From positions 9,353,461 through 9,417,460 of the forward strand of contig JAUPFP010000006.1 of the NCBI GenBank assembly GCA_036925085.1: DNA of 64,000 bases, given 5' to 3'. The DNA comes from Brachycybe producta (lineage: Eukaryota > Arthropoda > Diplopoda > Playtdesmida > Andrognathidae). Made by a program: the position numbers and the translations under genes. The notes beneath the pieces are model-generated. The model saw only the letters and a program-made list of their open reading frames with translations. It was not told where the DNA came from and made no database searches. Below are positions 46,301 to 55,724 of this stretch, in pieces (positions within the stretch are counted from its first letter, which is position 1; the number at the start of each line of letters is the position of its first letter).

Positions 46301-49300
46301 CCAATTAGAAGTTGCCAGTCGTCATAAAAAGAGCGGAGCCAACTGAAGTTCTTCCCGATTTCTAAATGCCTGTGAATAAATCGATGAATAACGGAAATGC
46401 AAAGATAGTTAGTTGAGTTTATGAACTTTTACAATGATGATTGATAACTTCTGAAGAAGCCTCGAAATATGATACACTTAATTTAAAGCACAAAATTCAA
46501 GAAAAAAACTTTACACTTTTAAATATCAACTTGAATCCTCTACACAGGGTCCTAATACAAAAGACCTCTTTTTTGTGTTGGAATCTTTATTTAGAGGGTT
46601 CAAGTTGAGGTTAAAATATTTAACACCCCCCTTCCCCATATTCAAAAAAACGTTACTTAAAATAAAAGTTAAGCTTAAACCACATGACGTAAGACAAAAT
46701 TGTCTATTGTAAGCAGGGCCGTCTTTAAGTCTTTTGTGGCCCCTGGCACAAGATATATTTGAGGCCCCCAACCATGCCTTACAAATAAACTCATCCCCCC
46801 CCCAAGGGACTAGTGTTCTATATATAAAAAGTATTGATGATTCCATGATGATTTCCATTGTATATATTGGAACAGGACTTTTATGAAGTAAATCATATAA
46901 GTGAATTGGCCTATTTTTTAAAATAGTAAAATGTTTTGAAGTCGGATAAATTGAAATTAAAGATTTAAAAATACAGAAAATAGTGACAATTAACTGACTG
47001 AGGCCCTAGTTTAGACGGAGGCCCTGGGCCAGGGCCCAGTTAGCCCCCCCCCATTAAGATGGCACTGATTGTAAGTCTATGGCAGAGTTTTTAAGTTTCA
47101 CTTTGGCTTAAGCAACGTTTTAGAATACGGCCGGCTGCAAGTTTTTCTTTAAGAAGAACTAGAACTAAGTGATCTCCAACTTCGAGAAGAAGTTGGAGAT
47201 CACTTAGTTCTTGTTTTTTTCAAAGACTCGAGGTGAATCTTAATGATTTTTAAGTCAAAGCTAGTGCTAAAACTCATCAACTTTTTATATGAAACTTCCT
47301 ATCAAAAAAGTTCTTAAGCCTTTGGGGGTGGGGGTCGTCTTCTTATTGATTACTAAAGTCTAAGGTAGTGCTAAACTCGTCAACGTTTGGATAGGAAGTT
47401 TCCTGTTTAAAAGTTGATGAGTTTAGCACTACCTTTGACTTAGAAATCATTAAGAATAACGACCCTTAGCCCCCTTTGACCCGTGTTTCTTAGCTTTTCT
47501 CTTAAAATAAGTTCAGCGACTCAATTAAGATTAACCGATTCTATACTTGTATATTTGCATACGCAGTTAATTCATATATGCAAATTGAGCTTTGTTCTAT
47601 TAATTTTCCCTCTTGCGCCTCCTTTGTCTTTTACTTCTTCCCTTGATTAAATTAAAATTAGGCTGTGCTTAATTAATAACACCATCAAGATGTCAAACCT
47701 TTAATTCTTTCCCTCTCTCTCTCTCTTTCTCTGTTTTCAAGGAGAGAGAGAAAGAGAATGAAAATGAATCTCAATTCCCTTATGTTACTTACAGTTACAA
47801 TTATTGTAATTTCCCCCCCTCTTCCTCCTCATCCATGTGCCTCAAAGTAGAAATGTTAACAAATGTAGAAATAATAATACTTATAGCTCGAAAACCCCAA
47901 GTAAAATAAAATAAAATATTGTTTTTAAAAATGTAAATAAAAATAATGAATTTGCTCAACACAGATTGTTTCAAATTTTATGGTTTTCGTGGGTAGCGGG
48001 GGCGTGATTTTCCTTTGTTTCAGCAGGTAATTGGTGGCAAGCAGGTAAAAGTAAAATAATGTTTTTGATTTTAGTTAGGCTCCGTGGTTACAATCTTACT
48101 ACTACCGTAAAATCTCGCGAATAATACGCACACAAACTCGCTAAAACTCACAGGCAGTTAGAAATCGGGGGGAACTTTAGTTGGCTCCGCCCTTGTTATG
48201 ACGAACGCAACTTCTAATTGGTTGGTTATGTAGTCTGACGTCACATGCTCCGCCCTTTTCAACGTCAAACCACACAACAAACCAATTAGAAGTTGCCGGT
48301 CATAAAAAAGGCGGAGCCAACTTTAGTTCTCCCCATTTCTAATTGCCTGTCTAAAACTCGGGTGCATATCATACAGGCATTTAGAAATCGGGAAGAAGTT
48401 CAGTTGGCTCCGCCCTTGTTATGACGAACGCAACTTCTAATTGGTTGGTTATGTAGTCTGACGTCACATGCTCCGCCCTTTTCAACGTCAAACCACACAA
48501 CAAACCAATTAGAAGTTGTCAGTCGTCATAAAAAGGGCGGAGCCAACTGAAGTTCTTCCCGATTTCTAAATGCCTGTGCATATCATATGCGAGTACCACA
48601 CAACAATATGTCATTTTCGATATCGAAAAGTAACCTCTACATTGGAAAGTCTGTCACGTTTTTGTCACAAGTACCTAAAATTTAGGTGTTGCAATACCTA
48701 TTTCTGTATGTTATTATTAGGGCTTGGATTTTGATGCAATATCAACCGGAATGTTTCTCAATATGTGGCCCAAGTGCCAATTTTGAAGTAACAATCTCGT
48801 TTAGATAAAAAAAAAAACACTTGTTCTTTCTAATTAAAAAAAAATAGTTAGAGGCTAGAACTCTAGTTGACAACCGATAGTAACTAGACATCTAGCCTTT
48901 CTAACCAGCCTTTTCTGATTAGAAAAAAAGCATAATTGCAGTTTGTTCTAATGATGATGATGATGATTGATTCCCTCACAATTGGCACTTGGGCCACAAA
49001 TTGAGAAACATTCCGGTAGATATTGCATCAAAATCTAAGCCCTAGTTATTATACTTTCAGTTTTTTAACAAATGTTTCATAGAATAAAAATCGTGAAAAA
49101 CCCGAAAAACCACTTTACCAGAAAATGTTCGGCTAAATCAAGCTTTACGGTCGAGTATAGCGCAAGCGGCAATATGGAATAGGGAAATAATAAAGAAAAA
49201 TAACGTCACAGTCAACGCCTTGTAGAATTCAATACATCGAAATTGAATATTATATATATAATATCCCAGGGTCTGTGTGTGTGTGTGTGCGTGTGTGTGT

Positions 49301-52021
49301 GTGGAGTAACAAAACCCATTGAAGCACGTCGAAATTTATATAAATTTGAATAAATGAACCGTTTTTTTTTTCTCAAGGCCAACTGTATGTTGAACTCTTC
49401 CTTTGGAAAGTGTAGAAGGGGGGAGAGAGAGAAAAGTGGGAGGGGGTGAGGGGAAAAGGTTGGAAAGTGTAGAAGGGGAGAGAGAGAAATGTGGGAGGGG
49501 GTGACTGAAATTGAAATGAAAGGAGTAAAAAAAGGAAAAAACGACGCGCATGCGCACAATTGCCTGTGAATTTTGCGCCCGTCATTTATGACGGGTTACC
49601 CCACTAGTTGAATAATAATTTTTAAAAAGGCTTTTCAGCAAGACTTACCGATTGCCGGAATGTTGATAGAAAGTGCAGTCGTCAGACGCAAATACGTTCG
49701 TCCCAACTCGAAAACGTTCACCTGATTGAAACCAAAATACGAATCAAATTTTATCAAACGAAAATGAATCAATTAACGAATGTTATAACTCACCGGCAAA
49801 TAGTCGCACAAGTCCAGTAACATATCTTGAAGAACAACTTAGTTAAGTTCATTTTTTAAAGTGTAAACCGCCTGTGAAAACTAGCTACTCTTTCTAGTTT
49901 CTCTTAATTTTGTTCCTGAAAATGTTTGGGGAAACTAAAAGGGATAAGCTATAAAAAGTTATTTTAAAATATATCAACGTGAAAATAAGTGATTCAGCTA
50001 CCATTCTAGTTTTAATACACTTTCAAGAGTCTCTTAATACTACTGCTCCCCGTCAAATCAGAATTCAAAAATTACTTCTTTACAACAAAATTAACCATGT
50101 TTTTAGTGATAATCGCTTTAAAGTCCTGTTTTCACGATGATTTTCATGATGATAATTTTTAAAATACACAGTCGCAGCAATATGTTTATTTTTCATATTT
50201 AAAGGTTGTCCAATTTTGATGTTGAACCATCAAAATTGGACAACTTTAAAGTGCAATGTGCACTTTAAATATATGTTCATCTAGTGATAGAAAATTGAAA
50301 GTGAAAAAAAATTGGTTAAGTGTTTTTCTATTTTTAAAAACTATTTCAAAATCGCGAATTTCTAACTCTTATGTTAAACTCCATTGAGTACGCACGCGCT
50401 CGTAAGCAAAAAACATCCATTAAAAAATGCTCGTAAAAATAATTTAAAAAAAACAGACGCAAAAAATCAGCATGTGCGCCAACGTGTTGGTTTCACCGTG
50501 GTTTCACTTCTGTTTTTTTTTTTTAAATTATTTTTAGGTATTTATACGAGCATTGGATGTTTTTTTCTTATTTGGGCGGCGTACTCAATGGAGTTTAACA
50601 TAAGAGTTAGAAATTTGCGATTTTGAAATAGTTTTTAAAAATATTTCTATCACTAGATCAGAATATATATTTAAGGTGCACATTGCAATTTGAATTTGAA
50701 CCATCAAAATTCGACAACTTTAAATATGAAAAATAAACATATTGCCGCGACTGTATTTTAAAAATCAACGTTTTTTCTTTAACATTGGGTCCATGGGCTC
50801 AATAGAAAAACGATGCCAGCGCTCTTTGCGGAGATTTTTCGAAGTCATTTTACGATGTAGCCTCTTAAGAAATTTTTTTTAAAGTTTTAAAAACTTGAAG
50901 GGTAGCTGAATCACTTAAGGGTAATAATATTTTCCTTTTAATATCTTTTCAAATAAGCTTTTTATGACAGTTTGAAAATGACGCAACTTTACGCAGATGG
51001 TAATTTTACTTTTTATCTATAAATGTTATTTAAATTTTGAAAGATTTCAACATGAAAACACCCTGAAGTGATCGGAGCTACCCTTCTAGTTTCTCTTAAA
51101 AGTTGCTATCCTGAAAGACAGAATAATGAGCGTTTGAAAGTCACCTGTTCATAAAACATCTTAAAAAAAAGAGAGAAAACAATTGAAGGGGACCTTCGAC
51201 CGATACGAGAGACGAGAAAGGATACGAGGCGTTTGCATTTTACGACAAACGATGTAGATACAAGCTCCAACAACATTGTCGTGTCTTCGTCCCATCGTCA
51301 GCCGCTTGTGGACGGCCATTTTGAAGAAGTTGAACGCCATTTCCGAACATGTCGAACTTAAAGCAAGTTGTTGTGCTACGGCGCTAATCCGCTTACGACC
51401 TAAAATGACGAAATGGATCGAATTACGTGTTTGACAGCAACATTTAATATTTTTAAGTTTCCTTTTTCTACATTTTAACTGAACATACAAAATTTCGCCT
51501 TTTTTTATAAATAGTTTATTTTTTAAAGATATATATCATTATAAAAATTATGAATAATTTTGTCGTTTACTCTTCTAGTTTTAAATAACGTTTGAAACTC
51601 TTTCGTAAGTTGCTTTATAATAAAAATTTCTCATTTGTTTTTCTGGAAAAACTAAAGGATTTCTGCTTCGAATAAAATCGAAATTCGGAACTATTAAAAC
51701 CTCTCTCCAACGTGATGGCTCGTGATTCACGTCCTAAACCGTTCCGGAAACCATCGGTAACGGATCCTTAGAAAACATAAACAAATGTAACGTTACAGAT
51801 AATTTCGGAAAAAAATAAAAATAAAAGTGCCTTATACCGTCCAATGGAATGAAACGACCAACTGCCGAGGAGCCACCACGACCATTGTCCTCGAACTGAA
51901 CTTCTGAGACAATGAGACTGTCTTCGAGGACTAAACCGCAACCGACGCAGACGACGTCGCCTCGAGATCTATCTCCGTCGACCTCCAAACAACCGCATTT
52001 CGGACACGGTTTTTCAGACAT
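34317..52021 (-). CDS. BRF1: Transcription factor IIIB subunit BRF1, complete, 16 coding exons
   Basis: TFIIB-related factor that recruits RNA polymerase III to tRNA and 5S genes. Exons: 52021-51838, 51766-51701, 51399-51226, 49825-49794, 49721-49649, 38748-38599, 38536-38443, 38367-38241, 37721-37598, 36076-35840, 35757-35684, 35580-35499, 35434-35376, 35297-35067, 34584-34497, 34435-34317, phases closing to 637 codons (human 677). N-terminal zinc ribbon C6/C9/C25/C28, then two cyclin folds (first with [18 protein letters not shown], second with [19 protein letters not shown]), then the BRF1 homology block ([20 protein letters not shown]) that contacts TBP and Bdp1, and an acidic tail. Intron 3 has U12-type sites, intron 5 (10.9 kb) encloses a BTBD6-type gene on the other strand, and intron 9 is occupied by a LINE. 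The exon 10 acceptor is a CAGAAG tandem that could add or drop one residue. Confidence 0.95.
34792..35005. repeat. Family B foldback element (BRF1 intron 14)
   Basis: GATTATTCTGTCTTGCATTA...AACTAGAAGGGTAG on one side and CTTCTAGTTTTCAAAAC...GACAAAATAACC on the other. Confidence 0.65.
36085..37584 (+). mobile_element. 5'-truncated, decayed LINE (Jockey/CR1-like) in BRF1 intron 9
   Basis: Plus-strand reverse transcriptase remnant: [38 protein letters not shown], then [20 protein letters not shown] and FADDTLIY, ending RADH and stop at 37414. The endonuclease half is absent. One extra T after VFLDF shifts the frame (about 36535), and a TAG follows about 50 bases later (near 36588), so it cannot make a full enzyme. 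The 3' UTR ends in (ATTGTA)n repeats, a tail found in CR1/L2-type LINEs. It fills nearly the whole intron, leaving about 15 bases between the tail and the exon 9 donor. Confidence 0.9.
37889..38106. repeat. Family B foldback element (BRF1 intron 8)
   Basis: GATACTAGAAGAGTAACTCC...GTTGATATCTTTCGAAATAAG on one arm and GACGTAAGTGATTGG...CTAGTTTCTAAAACAC on the other. Confidence 0.65.
38813..39010. repeat. Family A MITE, copy A3 (diverged)
   Basis: ACAGGCAAG...CTTGCCTGT, flanked by ATTTGAAT and ATTCGAAT. The interior matches the family in the GACCGGCAACTTC part only. Confidence 0.65.
39406..39672. repeat. Family B foldback element
   Basis: GATTATTCTGTCTTTC...AATTAAGAGAAATTC and ACCCTTCTAGTTTATAA...TTTTGCACC arms. 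It ends directly against MITE A4. Confidence 0.65.
39674..39878. repeat. Family A MITE, copy A4
   Basis: 205 bp, near-perfect palindrome, flanked by CTAAAAAAAC and CTAAAAAAC. Confidence 0.85.
41074..41270. repeat. 37-bp minisatellite, about five units
   Basis: The unit starts GCACGAGCTCATTGTTGCGC and ends CACCAATTGCTCGT. Alternate units carry TGCACGAG or TTCACGAG at the junction. Units 2-4 are almost identical. Open frames through it are a result of repetition. Confidence 0.9.
41736..41874. repeat. hAT-type MITE
   Basis: Ends CAGGGGCGTAG and CTACGCCACTG, the common hAT terminal pattern. 139 bp, non-coding. The flanking 8-bp duplication is not clear. Confidence 0.55.
42012..42218. repeat. 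Family A MITE, copy A5
   Basis: 207 bp, flanked by CATTGGCGG and CATTGGCAG (9-bp duplication with one difference). Confidence 0.85.
42762..43025. repeat. Family B foldback element
   Basis: Arms AACTTGAATGCGTTTTGGAAACTAG... and ...CTAGTTCCTAAAACC. The core GTTGATATCTTTCGAAATAAG pairs with TTATTTTGAAAAAGATATCAAC. It lies just upstream of the nested BTBD6-type gene. Confidence 0.75.
43153..45169 (+). CDS. BTBD6: BTBD6/BTBD3-type BTB-BACK-PHR protein, nested in BRF1 intron 5
   Basis: Adaptor for CUL3 ubiquitin ligases; vertebrate BTBD6 acts in neural differentiation by removing PLZF-type factors. Two exons, 43153-43601 and 44062-45169, join to 518 codons (human BTBD6 485-538). Residues 1-65 are low complexity (poly-Gly, Ser/Pro). 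The BTB domain is at about 84-185 ([32 protein letters not shown]), then BACK ([20 protein letters not shown]), then a C-terminal PHR domain with [20 protein letters not shown] and [17 protein letters not shown], wording that separates BTBD3/6 from BTBD1/2. The frame is open 22 codons upstream of the ATG and a possible acceptor (TATTTAG) lies at 43102, so a further 5' exon is possible. AATAAA signals are at 45348 and 45373. Transcribed opposite to BRF1. Confidence 0.94.
45606..45918. repeat. TA-flanked MITE with terminal repeats of about 35 bp
   Basis: Ends GGCCCGGCGCATATTGAACC and, on the other strand, GGCCTGGCGCATATTGAACC, flanked by TA on both sides (Tc1/mariner style). An internal copy of CATATTGAACCCAG also occurs at about 45668. 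Confidence 0.7.
45921..46096. repeat. Second MITE abutting the previous one
   Basis: Inverted ends AAGCTTGTAGCACAC / GTGTGCTACAAGCTT with paired inner parts (GGAATATTTTGATAACAAGC). It shares the TA at 45919 with its neighbour. Confidence 0.65.
46169..46373. repeat. Family A MITE, copy A6
   Basis: 205 bp, flanked by an exact 8-bp duplication GAATAAAT. Confidence 0.9.
46714..47067. repeat. hAT-type non-autonomous element with exact 8-bp duplication
   Basis: Starts CAGGGCCGTCTTTAAG and ends, on the other strand, CAGTGCCATCTTAATG. Flanked by ATTGTAAG at 46706-46713 and 47068-47075. 354 bp, non-coding. Confidence 0.85.
47163..47211. repeat. Short perfect hairpin
   Basis: AACTAAGTGATCTCCAACTTC is followed after a 5-base loop by its complement. 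A larger foldback pair (47262-47290 and 47407-47445, GATGAGTTTAGCACTA) lies next to it. Probably a decayed inverted-repeat element. Confidence 0.6.
48150..48350. repeat. Family A MITE, copy A7
   Basis: 201 bp, flanked by an exact 9-bp duplication CTAAAACTC. Confidence 0.9.
48373..48577. repeat. Family A MITE, copy A8
   Basis: 205 bp, flanked by an exact 9-bp duplication GCATATCAT. Only 22 bases separate it from A7, yet each has its own duplication, so they inserted separately. Confidence 0.9.
48720..49042. repeat. TA-flanked MITE with 60-bp arms
   Basis: Ends GGGCTTGGATTTTGATGCAA and the near-complement TTGCATCAAAATCTAAGCCC. The arms pair for about 60 bp (GAATGTTTCTCAATATGTGG). TA lies on both sides. 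Confidence 0.75.
49880..50045. repeat. Family B foldback element, short (BRF1 intron 3)
   Basis: Contains CTCTTAATTTTGTTCCTGAAA, TGATTCAGCTACCATTCTAG and the usual TTATTTTAAAATATATCAAC core. Confidence 0.55.
50155..50766. repeat. Large foldback element, arms of about 290 bp (BRF1 intron 3)
   Basis: The arm from AAAATACACAGTCGC through TTCTAACTCTTATGTTAAAC pairs with the complement that ends GCGACTGTATTTTAAAA. The loop of about 60-80 bases has a GGTTTCACCGTGGTTTCAC segment. A smaller palindrome (CCAATTTTGATG...CATCAAAATTGG) sits inside the left arm. No coding frame. Confidence 0.8.
50884..51130. repeat. Family B foldback element (BRF1 intron 3)
   Basis: CTTGAAGGGTAGCTGAATCACTT... and ...GAGCTACCCTTCTAGTTTCTC...GAAAGACAGAATAATGA. 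Confidence 0.75.
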
Positions 52022-54195
52022 CGTCACTTGAAAAATAATTTTTAAAAATATTTTATTTAAGCAAATGTAATTTAAACCGTTTGATATCGTTGAAATTCAT
52101 AAAAACAAATTGAAATAAAATACAAAAAAAATTTCGACTTTGGGTTGGAATCGAACTTGAAAAAAAAAAATTAAAGGAATTTCACGATAGAAAAATCGAA
52201 AATCATTTTGAAATATCATAAAAGTAGTCGAATTAAAAGAAAAAAAACATTATGTGATTCTTAAATCGCATGCAGAAAGTAAATTAAAAATTAAAAAATA
52301 ATCTTGACTTCGGTGGGATTGAACTAAAATCGCTAACATTAACATCACAAAAAACGAAACGACCTCAAAGAATCTGCCACGACGGCAACACACTGCACTG
52401 ATGACTAACTTAGCCATGTTACATTAAGAAATAGCGTTAACTAAGATTAAAATCTAACCAATTTATAAATATAAAGGCTATTTTTATACCGAAAACCAAT
52501 ATTAATAGTAATTTAATTATTACTAATAAAATAGTTCAATTTATCTTAAAAGAACCGATCGAGTCTAACCTCAGACAGCAATAATCTGTAAATGAGGAAT
52601 TGTGAACTCATTCGTAGATCAACGGAAACATAAAAGAACTCCCTAATGATCTAATCTGGAACCAAAGAGTATACTAAACTCTTTACTGGTACTAATAAAA
52701 AAACCCTTCACAGTTCAAAGGTCACCAAATGACAAAATTCGGTGTCACCTTCGCTATTTCATCAGATGACGTCATAAACGTCAACGAGAACTTCGCTGAA
52801 CATTTGACACGTATCAAGCATAAATAGACCAACAAAAAATGTCCACGCGCACAGCCACGTGTCCGATACCTAACCATTGACAATAATATCATGAAAAATG
52901 TCAACAACAAAAAATGAATGGAATTCCTCCACATGTTCTCAATTCTTTAACTAATATAAATATACAGAGTAGACGTCATCGTAAGGAGACTGTGACGTCG
53001 GAAGGGTTGAGGAAACATTTAATCTAGTACCATTTTTGTCTCGTAAAACAGGGCAATAACAAAATAATGCACGAACCGTTTTGTTTAAATTGTTGAAAAT
53101 ATTTGTTATTATCCCTTCTTTATCAGACAAAATAACACAATCCTATATTTAACACCAACCCTTCTGACGTCACAAACTTTTTACGATGAGATCGAAAGAT
53201 GACACTATCACGTTTTTCACCTATCTAAACTGAAAACGGTATTGAAATCGCACCTCAATGTCAGAAAAAGCAACTAAACTATTTTGCTGTTTTATAAATA
53301 AACATTAAAAATGGTCTAAAACAAACAGAAACAACAACAGAAATGAAGCCACTTTCTATTTCTAACATTTACATTCAATACAAATCGACTCATAAAAAAC
53401 TCTCAATAACGCCATCTAGTGGTTGTATTGTGTGTTTAGACCTATAAAAAATCGCGGGAGATGTTAATGTAGCCAAATACTTCATCCTAAATACTCCTTA
53501 TAAAATAACTATAATGCACGGTATATTAAACTTAATTTTTCAACACAACATAATCATATTAGAACCATAAATTAATTTTTTACCATAAAAACATTGGTAA
53601 TTACACAAATTAAAAATTAAAAAAAACATTTTTCGTACTTAGTGAAATTCAGACGCATTGTTAGCGACATGTATCTTTAATTGTCAGGCAAGTAGCACCA
53701 TAATAGATGTAACACTACTTCCTCCACGTTAAAGTCAGCTGACGGCTTGACCACTTTTTAATGTTGCCGACGCCGTTAAATCAAATAAATTATTATTTAT
53801 TTTATAAACTTTATATTTTATCCAAAGCTAAATGTATTATATAAAAATACATATATATATGTAAAAAAATTGTATTAATAAAAAAATGATTACCTAAAAA
53901 TAACTGAAGTGGCGGCTAATTGATTACAAATTTTGTCATTGGCGGCGGCCTATTCTCTCGATTTATTTCGTCACTTCCGATAACCTTCGCTTTAATCTGG
54001 GAAGCATTTTTGGTTTTTTCTTCTTCTCTTCAACTGAAGAAATATCTTTAAATTACATACCGTAAGAATTTATAACTATTTTGTCCGTTGTTTTGTACAT
54101 TTTTAGCGTAAAATTTTGTATAATGCGTTGAATTTTGACGGTTTTGTCAGCTTAAATGATACGTGACCTTCCCTTTATATTTTCAGGTCAATAAA
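52022..54195. other. Divergent intergenic region between BRF1 and the 77-aa gene
   Basis: AT-rich with no coding exon recognised. TGACGTCA-type motifs occur at 52762, 52975-53000 and 53165. A tRNA-like pair of boxes lies on the minus strand at 52303-52437 (TGGCTAAGTTAGTCA and AGTTCAATCCC), too far apart for a plain tRNA. The 5' UTR exon of the downstream gene probably ends before the acceptor TTTTCAG at 54180. Confidence 0.4.
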
Positions 54196-54719
54196 ATGTC
54201 CGGTCGTCCAATGAAATATCCTTACACGTTTTCGGCAAAGATTGCTCAGTTCCCCTTTAAGTTTTTCTCTGACAATAACTGGGTGCATAAATATTATGTT
54301 TTTGGATTTGCGGGCACACTTTGCGTTTTCTACTGGATAAACAAGCAAGGTGAAAAATAGATCGCGGAAATTTTTTGGATTAGCAGCCGCTTAGCCTCAT
54401 TGCAAAAGATTATACAGCTTGTTCGTCATGTTTTGCGCTTTCGGGGCAACCTGTTTAACAACTCCGCGTTTGGAGGCTAGTGGCTCTTAATCAAAAGAAT
54501 ACTCTGGATCTCAAAATAAATGTTCAAAGCTGGTTTAATCAATTTTTATAATTTCTATATATTTTCTAGTTAATTCACCTGCTTACGTAGCTAAACATTT
54601 GGAAACGCAGCGAAAACAGAAAGAAAAGGGTAAAACGATTATGAACATAGACGTTATTTTTATGCATAATTTGGAATTTTGTTGTTTCTTCTTTTTTAGA
54701 AGCTGCTGCTCATCATTAG
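54196..54719 (+). CDS. Small single-pass membrane protein, 77 aa, family not recognised
   Basis: Three coding exons (54196-54349, 54570-54629, 54700-54719) join in phase to 77 codons. The protein starts MSGRPMKYPYTFSAKIAQFP, has one hydrophobic segment at about 33-50 (YYVFGFAGTLCVFYWI), then a charged tail (AKHLETQRKQKEKEAAAHH). Three phase-1 introns and a splice acceptor 11 bases before the ATG argue that it is a true gene. Size, single membrane span and basic tail recall accessory subunits of mitochondrial inner-membrane complexes, but this is inference only. Intron 1 holds a family E MITE. Confidence 0.75.
54370..54500. repeat. Family E MITE, copy E3
   Basis: ATTTTTTGGATTAGCAGCCGCTTAGCC ... 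GGAGGCTAGTGGCTCTTAATCAAAAGAAT, inside intron 1 of the 77-aa gene. Confidence 0.65.
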
Positions 54720-55724
54720 AATTCTGATGTAACGAAAGAAAACGAGTGTGATAGGATGTTAGTAGAACGATGAAAAACAAAGATTTGTGTCTGCAGTGTA
54801 TTTCAATGAAGCAAATTAATGTAGAAAAAAAATGTTTAAATAAAAATATAACAACCTAATTATCACGTTTACCTTTTGTCACATTTAAAATTAGCTGATT
54901 TGAAAACGCCTATGCTTTAAGTTTGAAAACAGCTACACTTCTTGCACTAATAAAAAAGTGGCTGGGGTCACATTATACAACAAATGATCGCTGCTGTTGA
55001 AAATATTCTCACACTAAATAACAGTTGAGACTCCTCATCACTAACATGAATGCTAGTTACATTAACATGACATTCTATGTAGGCACAACCTAATGAGCAT
55101 TATTCTAGCTATACCACAACCATAAAGGAACTCATTCTATTTGTAGCAATGACACACATATACTTAAGCTTCTAACAAAACATTTAAGGTAGACTAACAC
55201 CCAGCAATAGCATGTGGAGAATAAAACTTGAGTTATTTTTCTTGTGAAGCAGTTTTTGCAATCAAAGTATCTAAAACGCTTTCACAAGTGTCTCCTAATT
55301 TTGTTCCTGAAAGACAATAAAAAGATCATTAAAAAAGACAATTACTACTATTGAAATGAAAATAATAGTCAATATTAGTGTATATTTCTTCAAATAACTT
55401 GTCACAAACAAAAAACAAAAAGGAAATAATCTGCTGATAAATTACCACGAGGTCAAATTCATTTGTTTCAATAAAAAAGAATCACAGCAATGCAGAACAA
55501 AAAAAAAATAAATTCTAATCTAGCCACTTTGCGTTTTTAAAGATATATTTTTAGAATTGTGTAAAACTTTGTCTTGGTTCTTTTCGAAGCCAATCTCTTG
55601 TAAGAAAAAAACAAACGGATGGTAAAAACCAAAAGGAATAATGTTGTTGTGAGGGAAGTGGATGAGAGAGAAAGAGAAAAAAAAAGAAGAGACTGGCTTT
55701 TAATTAAGTTTATGATACGAAACA
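54720..55724. other. Convergent gap between the 77-aa gene and OTUB1
   Basis: AT-rich, probably both 3' UTRs (AATAAA near 54838 on the plus strand). A family B arm remnant lies at 55258-55320. Nothing else was recognised. Confidence 0.45.

Larger units (their letters stand above)
38749..49648 (-). other. BRF1 intron 5 (10.9 kb), repeat-rich, with nested gene
   Basis: Donor GTAAGT, acceptor TTTCTTTTAG. Besides the BTBD6-type gene it holds six family A MITEs, two or more family B foldbacks, a 37-bp minisatellite, hAT-type and TA-flanked MITEs, a G/T microsatellite (49276-49302) and a duplicated GA-rich segment (49410-49505). An open minus-strand stretch of about 80 codons at 42450-42703 ([20 protein letters not shown]) was not assignable. 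Confidence 0.85.

Noticed and set aside
49212-49585. Phe/Ser/Pro-rich minus-strand frames in three phases
   Set aside because: Caused by a duplicated GA-rich purine tract and a GT microsatellite.
52303-52437. tRNA gene on the minus strand near the BRF1 5' end
   Set aside because: Box A- and box B-like words exist but are about 90 bases apart and no cloverleaf could be drawn; a worn tRNA-derived SINE is possible but unproven.
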